Of a DNA stretch of 64,000 bases, positions 25,066 to 36,639 are shown piece after piece (position 1 is the first letter of the stretch; the number at the start of each line of letters is the position of its first letter). Source of the stretch: Nymphaea colorata (lineage: Eukaryota > Streptophyta > Magnoliopsida > Nymphaeales > Nymphaeaceae); NCBI RefSeq assembly GCF_008831285.2, contig NC_045146.1:11666972-11730971 (forward strand), given 5' to 3'. The notes beneath the pieces were generated by a model that worked only from the letters and a program-made list of their open reading frames with translations, ran no database searches and had not been told where the DNA came from. A program made the position numbers and the translations under genes.

Positions 25066-27473
25066 TCTCCCGTGAAATGATATCCGATGAAATGATAAGT
25101 TTATTGGCAGATTAAACATGACACCAAGCAAAAAAGGTATGCTGGATTACCTCTCATACACCTTCTAAAGTCGCATGCGGTCTACTGCAAGCAGAAGGAA
25201 GCAAAACAGAAAACTTTTTAGACATTTTTGGCACAGGTCACTTTCTTAATACTGCTCCCATATTGGAATTTGCTGCTACAAGGAAGCTCCTACTCAAGCA
25301 TGGTTATGCAGCTTGCAAGTCAAACAGGCAAAGAAGATGCCTTATGTACTATCTGTCCGTTTTTCTATTCACTAGTTTCCTGATGCCGGACAAGCACGTC
25401 AAAGAACAAATAAATATGACGACTTGTTCCGTATGAAGAATTCCCAGCAATGATGCAAAATCAGAATCCAGCAGGCCAGGCTACAATGACTTCAAGATAA
25501 CACTAACTCTTAATCGGGCAGCTTCCAGAAAACCATTTGCTAGCTCCGGAATGCTTGCAAGTAGGCAAGATTTAGGGAGCCCCTCCGGCTGCCTCCTACA
25601 TTATGTTTTCCTGCCTCAGACTCCAGTTCAAAAATGTATGTAATGTATTATCAGTCTCCAAGACTAATTGAAGATTGGTGCTAGGATTGAAGATGGACTA
25701 CTCCTATGCAGTAGGTTAAAATGAATGTTCGGAATTTGAATATCCAAAAAAAGCACATTCAGAGACAGCTGGTTTCTTCCATTTCATGACATTGGCAAGA
25801 CAGGAAGCACATACAAACATAAGAAGCTATGGGCGGAAAAGGAGTCCACAACAAAATTATTGAATCATTCAGAACAGATATCATCAATTTATCTTCATTG
25901 TCTTCCCAAAGGCTGCCAAAACTAATGCCAGTACAAGTCGTGCTTTAAACATTCTTTACGAGTAAAGTCTTGTGGAGATTCCTACCAAACTCTAAATCAT
26001 GTTTTTCTTTTCCACGAAAACTGCATTGGCGGATTTAAGGCTTGTATCAATAGAAAAAATGTACACATTTTGGGTGTTCTGTTTCCATCAGCTCCTTTAT
26101 CTGCTTCATTAATAAGTGAACTTAACAGAAGTGGTCAATGTCTGTCCAACCCATATGAAAAAAAAAAGGGACATGAAACAAGGTATTTGGGTTTAGCTCT
26201 TGATTAAGAATGGCAGAGAAGTAGCCAGGACATATGCGAGAATATCCTCGTCATATCTAAGACCAGGCTAGTGACAATCGAAGGCAAGGCAACTCCTTTC
26301 TTCTTTTCTTTTCCCAATAATTGTCTTAAAACTACATCAAGAATGACTTGTTTTAGCATAAAGACTTACTGCTAGCAATATTAAGCAGCGCTGCAATATG
26401 GCTCTTCGCTAGCCTACCCTCCCACAGCTAAATTTATTCTCTAAGCTATGCAGATCAAGTTCTGGTGTAAACCTGCTGGAGGTTAGGCCCCCTTCCATTT
26501 TATTGCCCAAAAAATAAAGAAACTGTTATACATAAGGGTCAGGGAATACACAAAAATGAAGCAAACCACTATTCCACTTAGCAAGTACCGGAACAAAAAG
26601 ATATAGAGCACAGTACACAGCTCGTGCCCTTCCAACCTGTGGACAAGCATTGTCTCCCTTCCTCGGCCGCATTAAAACGACCAATTTTTGTGATTGAAGC
26701 CTACACCAACCAAGTTGGCTCTTGAGCCATAAAAGCAAAATTCGGCACATGATAAATTCACTAACATGAGAAACTCATTGACTCCATTGTTTAGTTCACT
26801 AATCAAAGGCAACTGAGCTGACCTCACTTTCTTCGCCTCATTGTAGATAAGCTGTTTTACTGTTAACAACAACTGTTTAGCCATTCCAAGAGTACTATTG
26901 TCATCCTGCCGTTTGCAGGGAAAACTTGTTTTTAACATTAACAGGGTTGAACTGATAGGTGGTTTGTATGGCCATCAGGTGTTACATTATCTCCCTTAGC
27001 CATACCAACCATATTCTGCTGAAGCATGAACACTTCTACTGACAGCCAATCATTTCTCAACCAGTCTGGACAACATCCTGCTGACTTCATCAGCCATTGA
27101 CACAACCCGATGAAATATCTCACATGTACAGGCCAATAATTCAAGCAAGAAACTTTGCCTTTTCTCATTCGCATAACTAGCAGGACAGGACAGTGATGTC
27201 TAAACAGAGAAATAAACTCATTAATGGTGAACGGGAACTTCTTTCATCTGACCATGTGGATTCAAACACACGAACCAAAAAATGGATGCAGCTCCCCACC
27301 ACTACTGCCTGTGCATAGCCATAATCAAAGGAATCAAGCACAAAAGGGAAGAAAGAATTCATGTAGATCTTAAATAAATTTCAAAACGGTTGTTTCCATT
27401 GAAAGACCAGTTACATTAGCTATGGATGTTGATAAAGGAAGATTAACAAATTAACATCAAGGAAATCACTTAC
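25066..27473. other. Intergenic; no gene recognised
   Basis: I looked here for the second exon of the NDUFB7 relic that lies to the right and reads leftward, and found no CHCH-type cysteine pair or matching frame. Open frames on the minus strand at 26672-27362 are uninterrupted for 60-90 codons but show no known motif. Confidence 0.4.
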
Positions 27474-27623
27474 ATCCGAGGGAGGTAGGACTCCTCGACC
27501 CTGCATTTGTTGAGGGGATGAGGCGTTTGGCGCACTGGTCCCTGTAGGGAAGGGGAACCCTCGCTTCCACCATCTCCGTCCCAGTCGCGATCATCTTCTT
27601 CGACGATCCCTCCACCTCTCCAT
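27474..27623 (-). pseudogene. NDUFB7 (mitochondrial complex I B18 subunit) exon 1 relic
   Basis: Read leftward from ATG 27623, this is the N-terminal exon of the plant NADH:ubiquinone oxidoreductase 1 beta subunit 7. After a 2-base insertion just past the second codon, the frame reads VEGSSKKMIATGTEM, then VPLPYRDQCAKRLIP. A one-base deletion follows, then LNKCRVEESYLPR. The Cys-x9-Cys pair (DQC...NKC), part of the family's twin Cx9C fold, is split by the second frameshift, and the usual Trp of YLPW has become Arg. The exon ends at a preserved donor ('gtaagt' on the minus strand), and a GA-rich leader precedes it, so it is a genomic copy rather than a reverse-transcribed one. Exon 2 with the second cysteine pair is missing. 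It is almost certainly non-functional. Confidence 0.8.
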
Positions 27624-27639
27624 TTTGCAACACAAACCT

Positions 27640-28290
27640 CTCTCACTCTCTCTAATTGGAATGTTGTGCTGTTGGACATGTGGAACAAGGTAGGTTGGTC
27701 GTCTGGGGGCTGTTTGATAGCGTAGACATTTTTATTCCAATGGAAGCAACAAGTTCCAAAATAAGCAGTTTTTTTTTTTTCCTCTTGCGGCTTGCCCCCG
27801 TTTGTTTCGTTGGGTGGGAAAGTATCAAGGTAGTTGACATAGGTATTAGTGTTCCATAATACCGCATTTTTTAATTAAAAATATTTTAAATTGATTTGAA
27901 AATTAAAAAACATACTAATGTGTACGGACAAACAAGGGTGGATATTAACAACACTGCTTAAATGAAATATGCTACACTAATGCACAAGGCTGCAGTTTTC
28001 TTACCGTTTTTAGGCCTCAAAAGCAAAAACGATGTTTTTAATATTGTACCATTCCAATTTTATTGGATGTATGTATATTGAGGCAATATCGGTTTGTGTA
28101 ACAATGTAGATCATTTGATTTATTTTGAAATTAGAAAGTAATTCAAAATATTTTCAATTAATTTTACAAAGAAGAAAGAATATAAACATATATTGGGAGA
28201 TGCGTTCAGATATCAATAATACTTCTCAAAAGATTAAGTTCTTAAGGGGTGGGCAAGGAGACTGACAGGTAGGACATCTAATCGGGAACT
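27640..28290. other. Intergenic flank before the LINE
   Basis: This short AT-rich stretch has a T run at 27770-27780 and nothing recognisable as a gene. The left boundary of the LINE cannot be fixed because its 5' end is truncated and no target-site duplication was found. Confidence 0.4.
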
Positions 28291-28394
28291 TCGACTCACC
28301 CTTGCCAGGTATAACCTTGAAAGCAGCAACTTATGCTTCCAATGTATAGTTTTGTTTTCAATTTATCTCATGATGATGATTGGGCTCGGATTTT

Positions 28395-28928
28395 AGTTAT
28401 TTGGAATCATGATGTCATTGATCTCGTTACGTCTCTCTTGTGTGGATATCATGCAATTTCAAGGACAAGAACAATGGATTACATTTCTCTGTGATTTGTG
28501 TTTATCTAGATACTGATTTCAGGCGTAGAAAGTGGCAATTATTTGGCTTGCAACAAATTATCATGTCCTTAGAGGAGCCTCTGGTCTATCTTAGAGACTT
28601 CAATGGTGTTAGTGGTGCTATCAAGAAATCTGGTAACCCACCTGCTCAACTGGCTTGTATGGCCTTTGTAAACTTTGTCAATAGTTGCAACTTAACAGAA
28701 ATTTCTAATCTAGACATAAAGTATACTCGGACTAACAACCGTATGGGCCTTGCCAATGTTATAAGCAAGATTGATCACTGTTTTGTCACACCTTCTTGGA
28801 TCGATCTCATGTTTAATTGCAATGAACTTATGATTCTCCCTCGTACTTGCTCTGACCACAATCCGATTATTCTCAATGCTTATTATTGCAGAATTGGGGC
28901 TAGTGGCAGACCCTGCTTTAGATTCTAG
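28395..28928 (+). pseudogene. LINE ORF2 fragment: apurinic-type endonuclease domain
   Basis: The frame from about 28440 to 28928 reads through ICVYLDTDFRRRKWQLF and DFNGVSGAIKKSG, then KIDHCFV, and ends with the endonuclease motif CSDHNPIIL (Ser-Asp-His near 28850). Upstream of 28440 related sequence continues in another frame, so the N-terminal part is shifted. This enzyme would nick target DNA to prime reverse transcription; here it is broken. Confidence 0.8.
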
Positions 28929-29463
28929 AACTTTTGGTTGGAAGAAACAAATGTCAGAACATCATTAAGGACTGCTGGTAGAAGACTGATCATGGTTGTC
29001 CAATGATCAGGATTTTAAAGAAACTTGAGTTAGTCCAAACCACGGTGTCCTCTTGGGCGAAATGAAGATTACTGAACTCAAAAATGTCATGTTGCGTGTG
29101 CAAATTGAGGTTGAGAATGGCGATCTGAATGCTATTCAGAAGGAAACTTAATACAGAAAGCAACTGAGCCATCTTCTTCTAATGGAAGAGCTCTATTGGA
29201 GACAAAAGAGCAAAATTAAATGGCTCAAGGATGGTGATGTCAATACCAAGTTTTTTCATGAGTCAGTCAAAAGCAAAAGACGCTGAAACAAAATTAAATG
29301 CAGTCACAGTGGATGGACAAAAACTTGAAGAGGAGGAAGACATCTGCAAGGCCTTTCATGATCACTTAAGCTACCTGTTGAGTAGAGGCAATGAAACAGG
29401 GCAGTTGTCTTGCAAGATGCGTGAAGAGAAAAAAGTCACAAAAGTCACTGCAGCAGAGAATGT

Positions 29464-30680
29464 CAACTAACTAGCCCCCATCTCTGATGAGGAACTCATT
29501 TGGGCAATTAAGGGTGCAGCCCCTGGCCCCGATGGATTCCCAAACAAGTTTTATATTCAGAACTGGGATATTGTTAAAGATGACATTCAATCTTATAATA
29601 TGGATTTTTTTGCCTATGGTAGGCTGGTCCGTAAGGCCAACCGAACACATATTGTTGTCATTCCTAAGATTCCAAGTGATCGAAATATTGAGAACTTTAG
29701 GTCCATCTCGCTTTGCAATAGCATTACCAAATTCTTGAGTTGAATCATGGTAAGGAGAATGAGACCTATATTATGTCGTATTATTGATGCTAACCAAAAT
29801 GTCTTCTTAGCAAGGAGATGCATCCAACACAGCATTTTGTTAGGTCAGGAACTTATCTATTCTATGGAAGCCAGGAAGAGCAAGTTTCTTTCTTTAAAAT
29901 TTGACTTCAGCAAAGCCTACGGCAGAGTGACATGGGAGTTCTTGGAGAATGCCATGCAAGTGTTGGGTTTTGACCCCATTTGGATACAAAAAGTGATGAC
30001 TTTGGTTAGAACAGTTAGTATGACAGTAGTCTTCAATGGCAAGGATGAGAATTGTTTTTTCCTCAAAGGGGTTTATGATAGGGTAACCCTTTGTCTTCGT
30101 ACTTATTCCTCATTGTTGCTGAGATGTTCACGAGAAGCTTGAAGCATGTCATTAACAATAAGCAAGTTAAACTGCCCATTGTAGAAAGGACAGGTCTGAC
30201 ATCGACTCACTGTTTTATGCTGATGATTTGATCATGTTCTCAGCCTACCACATGATGTCCTTAAAGACCATCAAAAGAATCATTCAAGATTTGGAAAACT
30301 GCTCAGGTCTCAAAGTAAACAAAAACAAAAGCACAATTATCGGAATCAACACCAGCCCAATCAAGCTTAGCAAAGCTACTCATATTATGGAGTGGAAAGG
30401 TGGTCAACTTCCCCTCAAATATCTTGGGGTACCTCTCCAAAATAAACGGTTGGTAGAAAATCAATGCTTTGGGCTGTTGCTTAAAATTGAACAGAAATTG
30501 GCAACTGGAAGAAAAAAATTATTATTGTATGCAGACAGACTTTGCTTAATCAAGTATGTATTGTCTACTATCCCTTCCTACACAGGCATAGTATTTAAAC
30601 TGCCCCTCAAATTTATGCAAAAAATCGAAAGTGTGTGTGTGCTAACTTCCTTTGGGGTAGCAATGATAATATAAACAAAG
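29464..30680 (+). pseudogene. LINE ORF2 fragment: reverse transcriptase domain
   Basis: The segments include APGPDGFPNKFY, VVIPKIPSDRNIENFRSISL, LKFDFSKAYGRVTW and, at 30213-30227, the catalytic box FYADD. They continue into LKVNKNKSTIIGI and PLKYLGVPLQNKRLVE. A stop lies near 29742 and the frame changes again around 30080-30200. The catalytic box is intact although the protein cannot be made in one piece. Confidence 0.85.
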
Positions 30681-30849
30681 CACATTTGATTAAATGGGAT
30701 CCGCTTTATTTATTGAAGAGCGAAAGAGGAGTTGGCATGAGAAGGATCAAGGACACTAACACTGCAAATCTTGCCTACCTAGTTGTAGAGCTCTAAGTAC
30801 CGATAACATTTGGGTAGTTTACGTCATAAAGAAATATCTCAAAGATCAT

Positions 30850-31490
30850 GGTTTGTGGCACTCTATGTCTTTTACTAAAAGTTCTATAATTTGGAAAGAT
30901 ATAGTTAAATCTTGGAAGCACATCAAAGACAAAGTTTGTTGGCAAATTAAAGATGGCAAAAGAGCCAAATTTTGGATTGACAGTTGGGAAGGTAGGCCCT
31001 TAGCAGCTTTGATTGAAGTTAATGACCCAATTCTTGAGGTTATCAATCTTACCAACGTTGATTGAAGTTAATGATCCAATTCTTGAAGTTATCAATTCTA
31101 GAATCACTGTTAAAGAGGTTATGTATGGCCCTAATCAGGAATTGCGTGCTTTAGTGAACAAATGAAGACCTGATACTGTGTCGTTCACCGTGGTGGATAA
31201 CCAGGCTGATACACTTGTTTGGGCTAATCAACACTCACGCATCATCACTCAGAAACAGATTTGGTAGGCTATCAGGCTGCATAAAGAAACTGAAAAGTGG
31301 CGTCAGTACATTTGGGTTAAACATGGTTTACCTAGGGCAATTTGGAGGATTGCATAGGATGTCAAGGCAAACCATAACTGATAACATACTGAAAATATTA
31401 GGAGTGCAGTTGGCCTCAAGGTGTATTCTGTGCCAAACCCATGAGGAGGATGAAAGCCACATGTTTTTTGGCTGCTCGAAGTAAAAAATG
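30850..31490 (+). pseudogene. LINE ORF2 fragment: zf-RVT C-terminal region
   Basis: The frame around 30890-31060 reads WKDIVKSWKHIKDKVCW and KFWIDSWEGRPLA. A second segment, 31385-31484, ends with the zinc-binding motif RCILCQTHEEDESHMFFGC. The two parts are in different frames, and the first is interrupted by the 49-bp tandem duplication. Confidence 0.8.
31009..31099 (+). repeat. 49-bp tandem duplication inside the LINE
   Basis: Unit 31009-31057 begins 'ttgattgaagttaatgac'. It is followed by a copy from 31058 with 'gaagttatcaat' in place of 'gaggttatcaat'. The duplication introduces a frame change into the zf-RVT region. Confidence 0.8.
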
Positions 31491-32110
31491 TTATGGTAAT
31501 TCATTGCAGCTAAATTCAATCAGAAGATTCCTCGTGAACACACCATTAAACAATGTCTCATTTGGTGGTTTAAAAGGAAATTCAGAATGAAACTGTGGGC
31601 GAACATATGGAAAACAACTTTTCATATGGCTATCTGGTTCTTATGCCAGTTGAGAAACAAGGTAAAACATGATCAGGAACATGTAGCTGGTGCCTACTAC
31701 TCTAGATTTTGGAAATATTGTATAGAACAATACAAAAAAGTTAACAGAAACAGAATGGATAGTCAAAGACTAGAAATCTGGCTACGCCAAGGTATCATGC
31801 CAGCATATTGGAGCTTTTGAGAATGAGTTGGTTACAACATTCACATTGCATCTTGGCATTGAGAAGGGTTGAACCATATTGCAGGATTGATTAGATGCTA
31901 CAATGGAGGATACAGGTTCGGAATCTGTTCTTGGTCGAAAGAAGGGCTAACATTCTCTGATAACTGGGTTTTGAACAAATGTCTAGGGAAGATTAATACT
32001 AACGAGCATATCATTGTCGTACAAGCCAACAATGAGGCTTGGAAACATGAGTTGGACAAAGTTACCAAAGGTACCATAGAAAGGGCTAGACATCTTTTGC
32101 ATGTGCAGAG

Positions 32111-32184
32111 ACGTATTAGTAGATTGCAGTTGACATACCAACAGCAAGACATATTAGTAGATTGCAGTTGGCATGCCAACAGCC
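32111..32184 (+). repeat. 38-bp tandem duplication near the 3' end of the LINE
   Basis: Units starting at 32111 and 32149 share 'tattagtagattgcagttg' followed by 'cataccaacagc' or 'catgccaacagc'. Confidence 0.75.
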
Positions 32185-32602
32185 TTCAGTTGGAAGTCTA
32201 TAGTTTGTTGTTTTTATGTTTCGGTAATAGGGGATATAAAGAATGTGTTATGGGCCAAGTTAGCTGGGATCTCAGTCACAAGGATTTCATTTTGTGTTGT
32301 ATATATCCCATTTTTTGGCCAATAAAATGGATGAAGGCCTATCCCTCAACAGGTTTTCACCAGAATGCGTATTGAAAACATTGTCTACTGGGTGCCTGAA
32401 ACACTTTGTAGAAGCCTAAGTATGATTTTATTCTCATTCCTTCTATCAAAACTACCTGAGGTCAAGAAATAAAACCGAACTTTGGCTCATTGAATTGAAC
32501 CGTTCTTATGGGCCTTTCTAGTTTTGGCTGGACGTAGCATCTGTATAATTCAGCATTAATTTTGATGCTTTCCGAAAGTTTTAAGTATCCAACAAAAAAA
32601 AA

Positions 32603-34231
32603 ATTAAAGAGAAATTACTAAGGCACTCGAAAGCGAGATTTTGCAACCATGTTGCAAAGATGAGTCTTCTAAAAATTATCTCCAAGCCGTACTCTTAACG
32701 GCGTCTCGAATAAGAACGCTTTCTTTTTTAATTATGGAAGCTTTTTTGCAATTTTTGAGGGGTTGAGGAGATTGGTTGGACAAGCAGACTCCTTAACTCT
32801 GGGAGGCAAACCGTTGGTGTTGGTACCAAAATCCGGGTTGAGTAGATAGCTCTTCTGAAAAACGAGATAATTTATGCGAAATGTTCCCTGAATATAACCA
32901 GTTGAGCTTCTATCTTTCAGCAAGTTAATTTTGGAAGAATTCATCATAACCAGGGTTTAGATGGATCTAGTATTAAAAAAAAAATGTTTTCTAGATCTTT
33001 CATATGGGCATATAATATCAGTTTCTGGACGGACACATTTACCAAGTATAAATCGATTCAGAAGTTTACTTTCATGGTGTAAACGAAGCTTTCGCTTATT
33101 TCATCTCCACAAAATATAAACAAATGAGAGTTATTAATCTTTGGAAGTTGGCATTTGGCAGTACCATTTTTAAGGTAACCTGGGCCCCTATTAGTTTCTT
33201 ATGTCAGGTATTAGCCTCCTTCATATAAGAAGGCATCCCACAAGTAAAAATCCCTCTTCTACCAGGAGGTGTTCTAAGTGAAGGGTGTCCACCATTGCAG
33301 GTGCCTCTCTCTCTCTCTCAAGATAGTGCATTTAGGGCGGAAACAAGAAAGCGTAAATTTAAACACTGTTACTTGGAAGTTTCAGAGAAATTCCGGAAGG
33401 TTTTAATGGAATAACAAAGATAAGAGTAAGTATGAATTCCTTTTCATTTACCAGCCTTGCTTTGAGAGTCTCGAATGAAAGTACCGGCGGAAAACAAAAG
33501 TTTAGAAAACTATTTGAAGAGTTGCATCGAATCGCAGTGAAGCAAACGAGTCATCTGCTTCAAATATCTGTTAGAAACAACGATAAACCGTAGAAAAGAT
33601 AGGAAGAGAAAAAAAAGGAAGACCATTAGGCATTGACATGGGGACCGGGTGGATCAGAGATCTGGCTTGCAACTCCCGAAGGAGAAGAAATATAGCACGG
33701 TTCGAATCATAGTCGATCATCTGGGGAAAGTCTCATCATTTCCACCCACAAATACAGAATGAATGCCAACACAATCGCATCTTTCTTACACCAAAACAAC
33801 CCGAAATCATTAAAACGAAGAAGAAAGATGCGTGCAAAAGGGATCGACGCTGACGGATCAGAAGTCCGTCTTGGGCTCTCTCCCCCTTCCCTCAAAAGGG
33901 AGAGAATGGAAGGAGGAAAGGAATGAGATCGCTCAGTATAATCCAGCCGATCGTTTCGGGAAACAGCCGTCAGTTCCATCGTCAATAACCGACTAAAACA
34001 TAAGGGAAAGTGGAAAACTAAATATATTTTCTTCCGGGAACGATTTCGTGCTCACAGGAGCAGAACAGATAGTGTTCCATCCGGAAAACAAGTGTGGCGT
34101 CATCTCATACGCAGCATCCACCGAGAACGACTGAGTGCCGGTAATCAGTAGACGCCATCCAAAAGAATCTAACCCGCCACCGAAACCTACGAACACCAAC
34201 GCAGAAAAAGAAAAGAAAATCCACGAAACTC

Positions 34232-34277
<46 letters not shown>

Positions 34278-35400
34278 AGCCCTGGAGAAAGGATGTGCAA
34301 TGAACACCAAGCGGCGAATAACAAAGAACCCAGAGAGAGATGAAGATGAAGAGGTTGGCATCATCTTAAATAGAGATGGTAGTGGAAACCCTAGAATCCG
34401 AAAAGGAAAATTGGACGGCTGAGATGATTGCACCTGCCAAGTTTTCTTTGATTTTGAGGGAGGAGGAAAATTTCACAGCCTTGAGGGATGCCCCTTTCTC
34501 TGAATATATTTCTCTCTCTATAATACATAATGATCTCTAGACTTAGCACTAGCACCCATAAGAATCGACCTTAGCACCGATAAGAATCGAATTGTGTCTC
34601 AACCTGACCAGTTAATGTAACCCAAATGATTTTAAATAGGAACCATTAGAAAGGCGCTGAGGTTCAAATCGTGTGACACCCTATTTCCAACCAGTGCCTG
34701 CTTAAACCCAGGCCAAGCGGGACCGTAAAATCTTTAACTTGAAAAGTTCAAGAATTTGATACTTGAGGTGAGAATAACAAGATCAGATTCAGCTTCAGTT
34801 CTTAAAACAGCAATCTAAAAATTAAACATCTTTATTCCAGATTGTACCCGTAAGCACGTGATTTAATGGAATCGAACTTGAAAATTCACTCTTAGGTCAG
34901 TTTATTTGAGTGAGTAAAAGTTTCTCTCGAGGATAAAAATTTTTCAAGGTTCTGAGTTCTTGAAGTTGTAATATAAAATGCGACTTGCACATGAATTCAC
35001 CTTAGGACTGTCAAGCTTTTAATATATACGTACATACATATGTAAGCTTTAGAATGTCAAAAATAGTAAAAAATGAAACGCGTATGACACATGGATTTGT
35101 CACCGATTTGACTGCAATAGGCCGATTGACGTCGATTTTGGCAACTTAAGATATAATATTTACAGAGTAGGCTCCGAAATGTGTCACATCGACAGGGCAT
35201 AGAAGGACTCAGGTCCAGAGTCTATCAAATTCCGCGCGATGCGAACACCTGGTTTGTGAATTCGGAATGTCATGAACGTCGAGCGAAGGATTGGTGAGCC
35301 ACATGTGGGCTGTCTGCAATAATTTTGTTCTTAGTATATCAATGAATTTCTAGCTCCACCACTGCTATCCATAGTGTGTCGTCAAGATGGCTTTTGCTTT
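32603..35400. other. Intergenic; no gene recognised
   Basis: The interval contains a GA microsatellite (34235-34275) inside a GC-richer stretch, 33840-34430. Its minus-strand frames (33985-33707 and 34433-33993) look like leader sequence or low-complexity Ser/Leu from the CT repeat. I could not extend either into a recognisable gene. A promoter and first exon of an unknown minus-strand transcript is possible. Confidence 0.35.
34235..34275. repeat. GA dinucleotide microsatellite
   Basis: About 20 uninterrupted AG units. The Arg-Glu or Leu-Ser frames across it are products of the repeat. Confidence 0.95.
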
Positions 35401-35554
35401 ACCTTCCTCACTTTTCAAAGAAATTCCTGGATATCAGTTCCAAAATATGCAGTTCTCCATATCGCTTGGAAGATTTGCCAAAGTATATTTAGCTGCAAAT
35501 CTAATATATACAGCTGCAACTCATTTCATTCTTATTTTACCACTTGCTTGAGTT

Positions 35555-36635
35555 GTCAGGATGCTGCTGAGAAGATCAAAGAAATCATGGCATGGAAGAC
35601 CTGATCTGGCAGTTGGAAGTCATACTGACGGAAAAATGGCCATATCTTTAATGGACAGCAAACTTTAAATTACGTACGCAGGAAGAACTGTAATAACTGC
35701 AGATTTCATGTAAGCATATAGTCGTGTATTTCAAGAATAATTGGAAGAAGATATCAAACGTTTTTCCCCTGCTCGTATTGCATTTTTTGGAGAAGGCAAT
35801 ATGACCCAAAAAGGGAAAATTTTACTCTGCTGAAAATCAGAGCCATTGATTCGTCTTAAATGTAAAGGATGACACATCTTACATTGAAGCATGACTCTGC
35901 TGTAATTCTATGTTCCCATTGTCTAATAACTGATTGTTAATCTGTTGCAAAATGCTTTGAGCCATTAACAAACTACATTACAGAGTTAAATGAATTGGAT
36001 TGTTATTACTGCAATCAGGCGACCATAGTATATGCAAATAAAGAACCAAGTAGGAAGACTCAGATGTCAAATGGAAGGAACTCGAAGCCATCATTTTTCA
36101 TGTCGATACCCGTTATATCTTTGCCATGAATACTAGATTTCATTTTCACAAGCGCATTGCAAGAAATTGCGGGAAGGTTAGCAGCTGAAGCCAGAATTTA
36201 TGTTCCACCTCGGGAATCCTTTTCGCCATAAAATGATCATCGAAACTAAAAGGTTTCTTTTGCAATGCAAAGTAGGCTGCGATTTAGCACGAGCCATACT
36301 GCCTTTACCACGCCAGGTCTTCATCGGGTTGTGTCAGCCATCAACGTTTGCAAGGAGCCTTTGTTCAGGTATGCTGCATGAAACAAACGCTGCAATTACA
36401 CGTAGCAGATTTTATTAACTTCACAATTTTTTAATGCAGCGGCCTGCATCATGTGACGCATTTGATCTAACTGTCCTTGAAGCAATGGCTTGCGGACTAC
36501 CAACAATTTTTACGATCCAAGGTAAACCTGCTGAGATCATCGCAAATGGAGTTTCAGGTTATCATATTGATCCAAATAATGGAGACAAGTCCAGCAACAA
36601 TGTTAACTTCTTTGAGAGATGCAACGGCACATAAA
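35555..36635 (+). pseudogene. Sucrose synthase pseudogene fragment
   Basis: Ordered pieces match the glycosyltransferase half of plant sucrose synthase (UDP-dependent cleavage of sucrose). After an AG acceptor at about 35560 the frame reads DAAEKIKEIMA, then shifts by one to GRPDLAVGSHTDGKMA. From about 36023 come TIVYANKE, DVKWKELE, HHFSCR and DFIFTSALQEIAG, each in a different frame. HTAFTTPGLHRVV follows near 36290-36330. After an acceptor at about 36440, [20 protein letters not shown] is followed by [20 protein letters not shown] in one frame to about 36630. The E-x7-E UDP-glucose motif has Asp for its first Glu. Several frameshifts, missing N-terminal exons and no C-terminal exon show it is dead. 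Retained introns indicate a genomic duplicate. Confidence 0.85.
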
Positions 36636-36639
36636 AGAT

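Larger units (their letters stand above)
28290..32602 (+). mobile_element. Degenerate L1-type LINE retrotransposon (5'-truncated)
   Basis: Pieces of a plant LINE ORF2 lie in the usual order on the plus strand: endonuclease (about 28395-28925), reverse transcriptase (about 29464-30680), and a C-terminal zinc-binding zf-RVT region (about 30850-31490). Further LINE-like tail sequence follows, to an A run at 32592-32601. No ORF1 is seen to the left. Stops and frameshifts break ORF2 in at least six places, so the element is dead. Two internal tandem duplications (49 bp and 38 bp) are present. The right end is placed at the A run by inference; the left end is approximate. Confidence 0.85.

Noticed and set aside
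34135-34433. Coding frames across the GA microsatellite on either strand
   Set aside because: They are open because of the repeat (Arg-Glu or Leu-Ser runs) and show no domain or splice partner.
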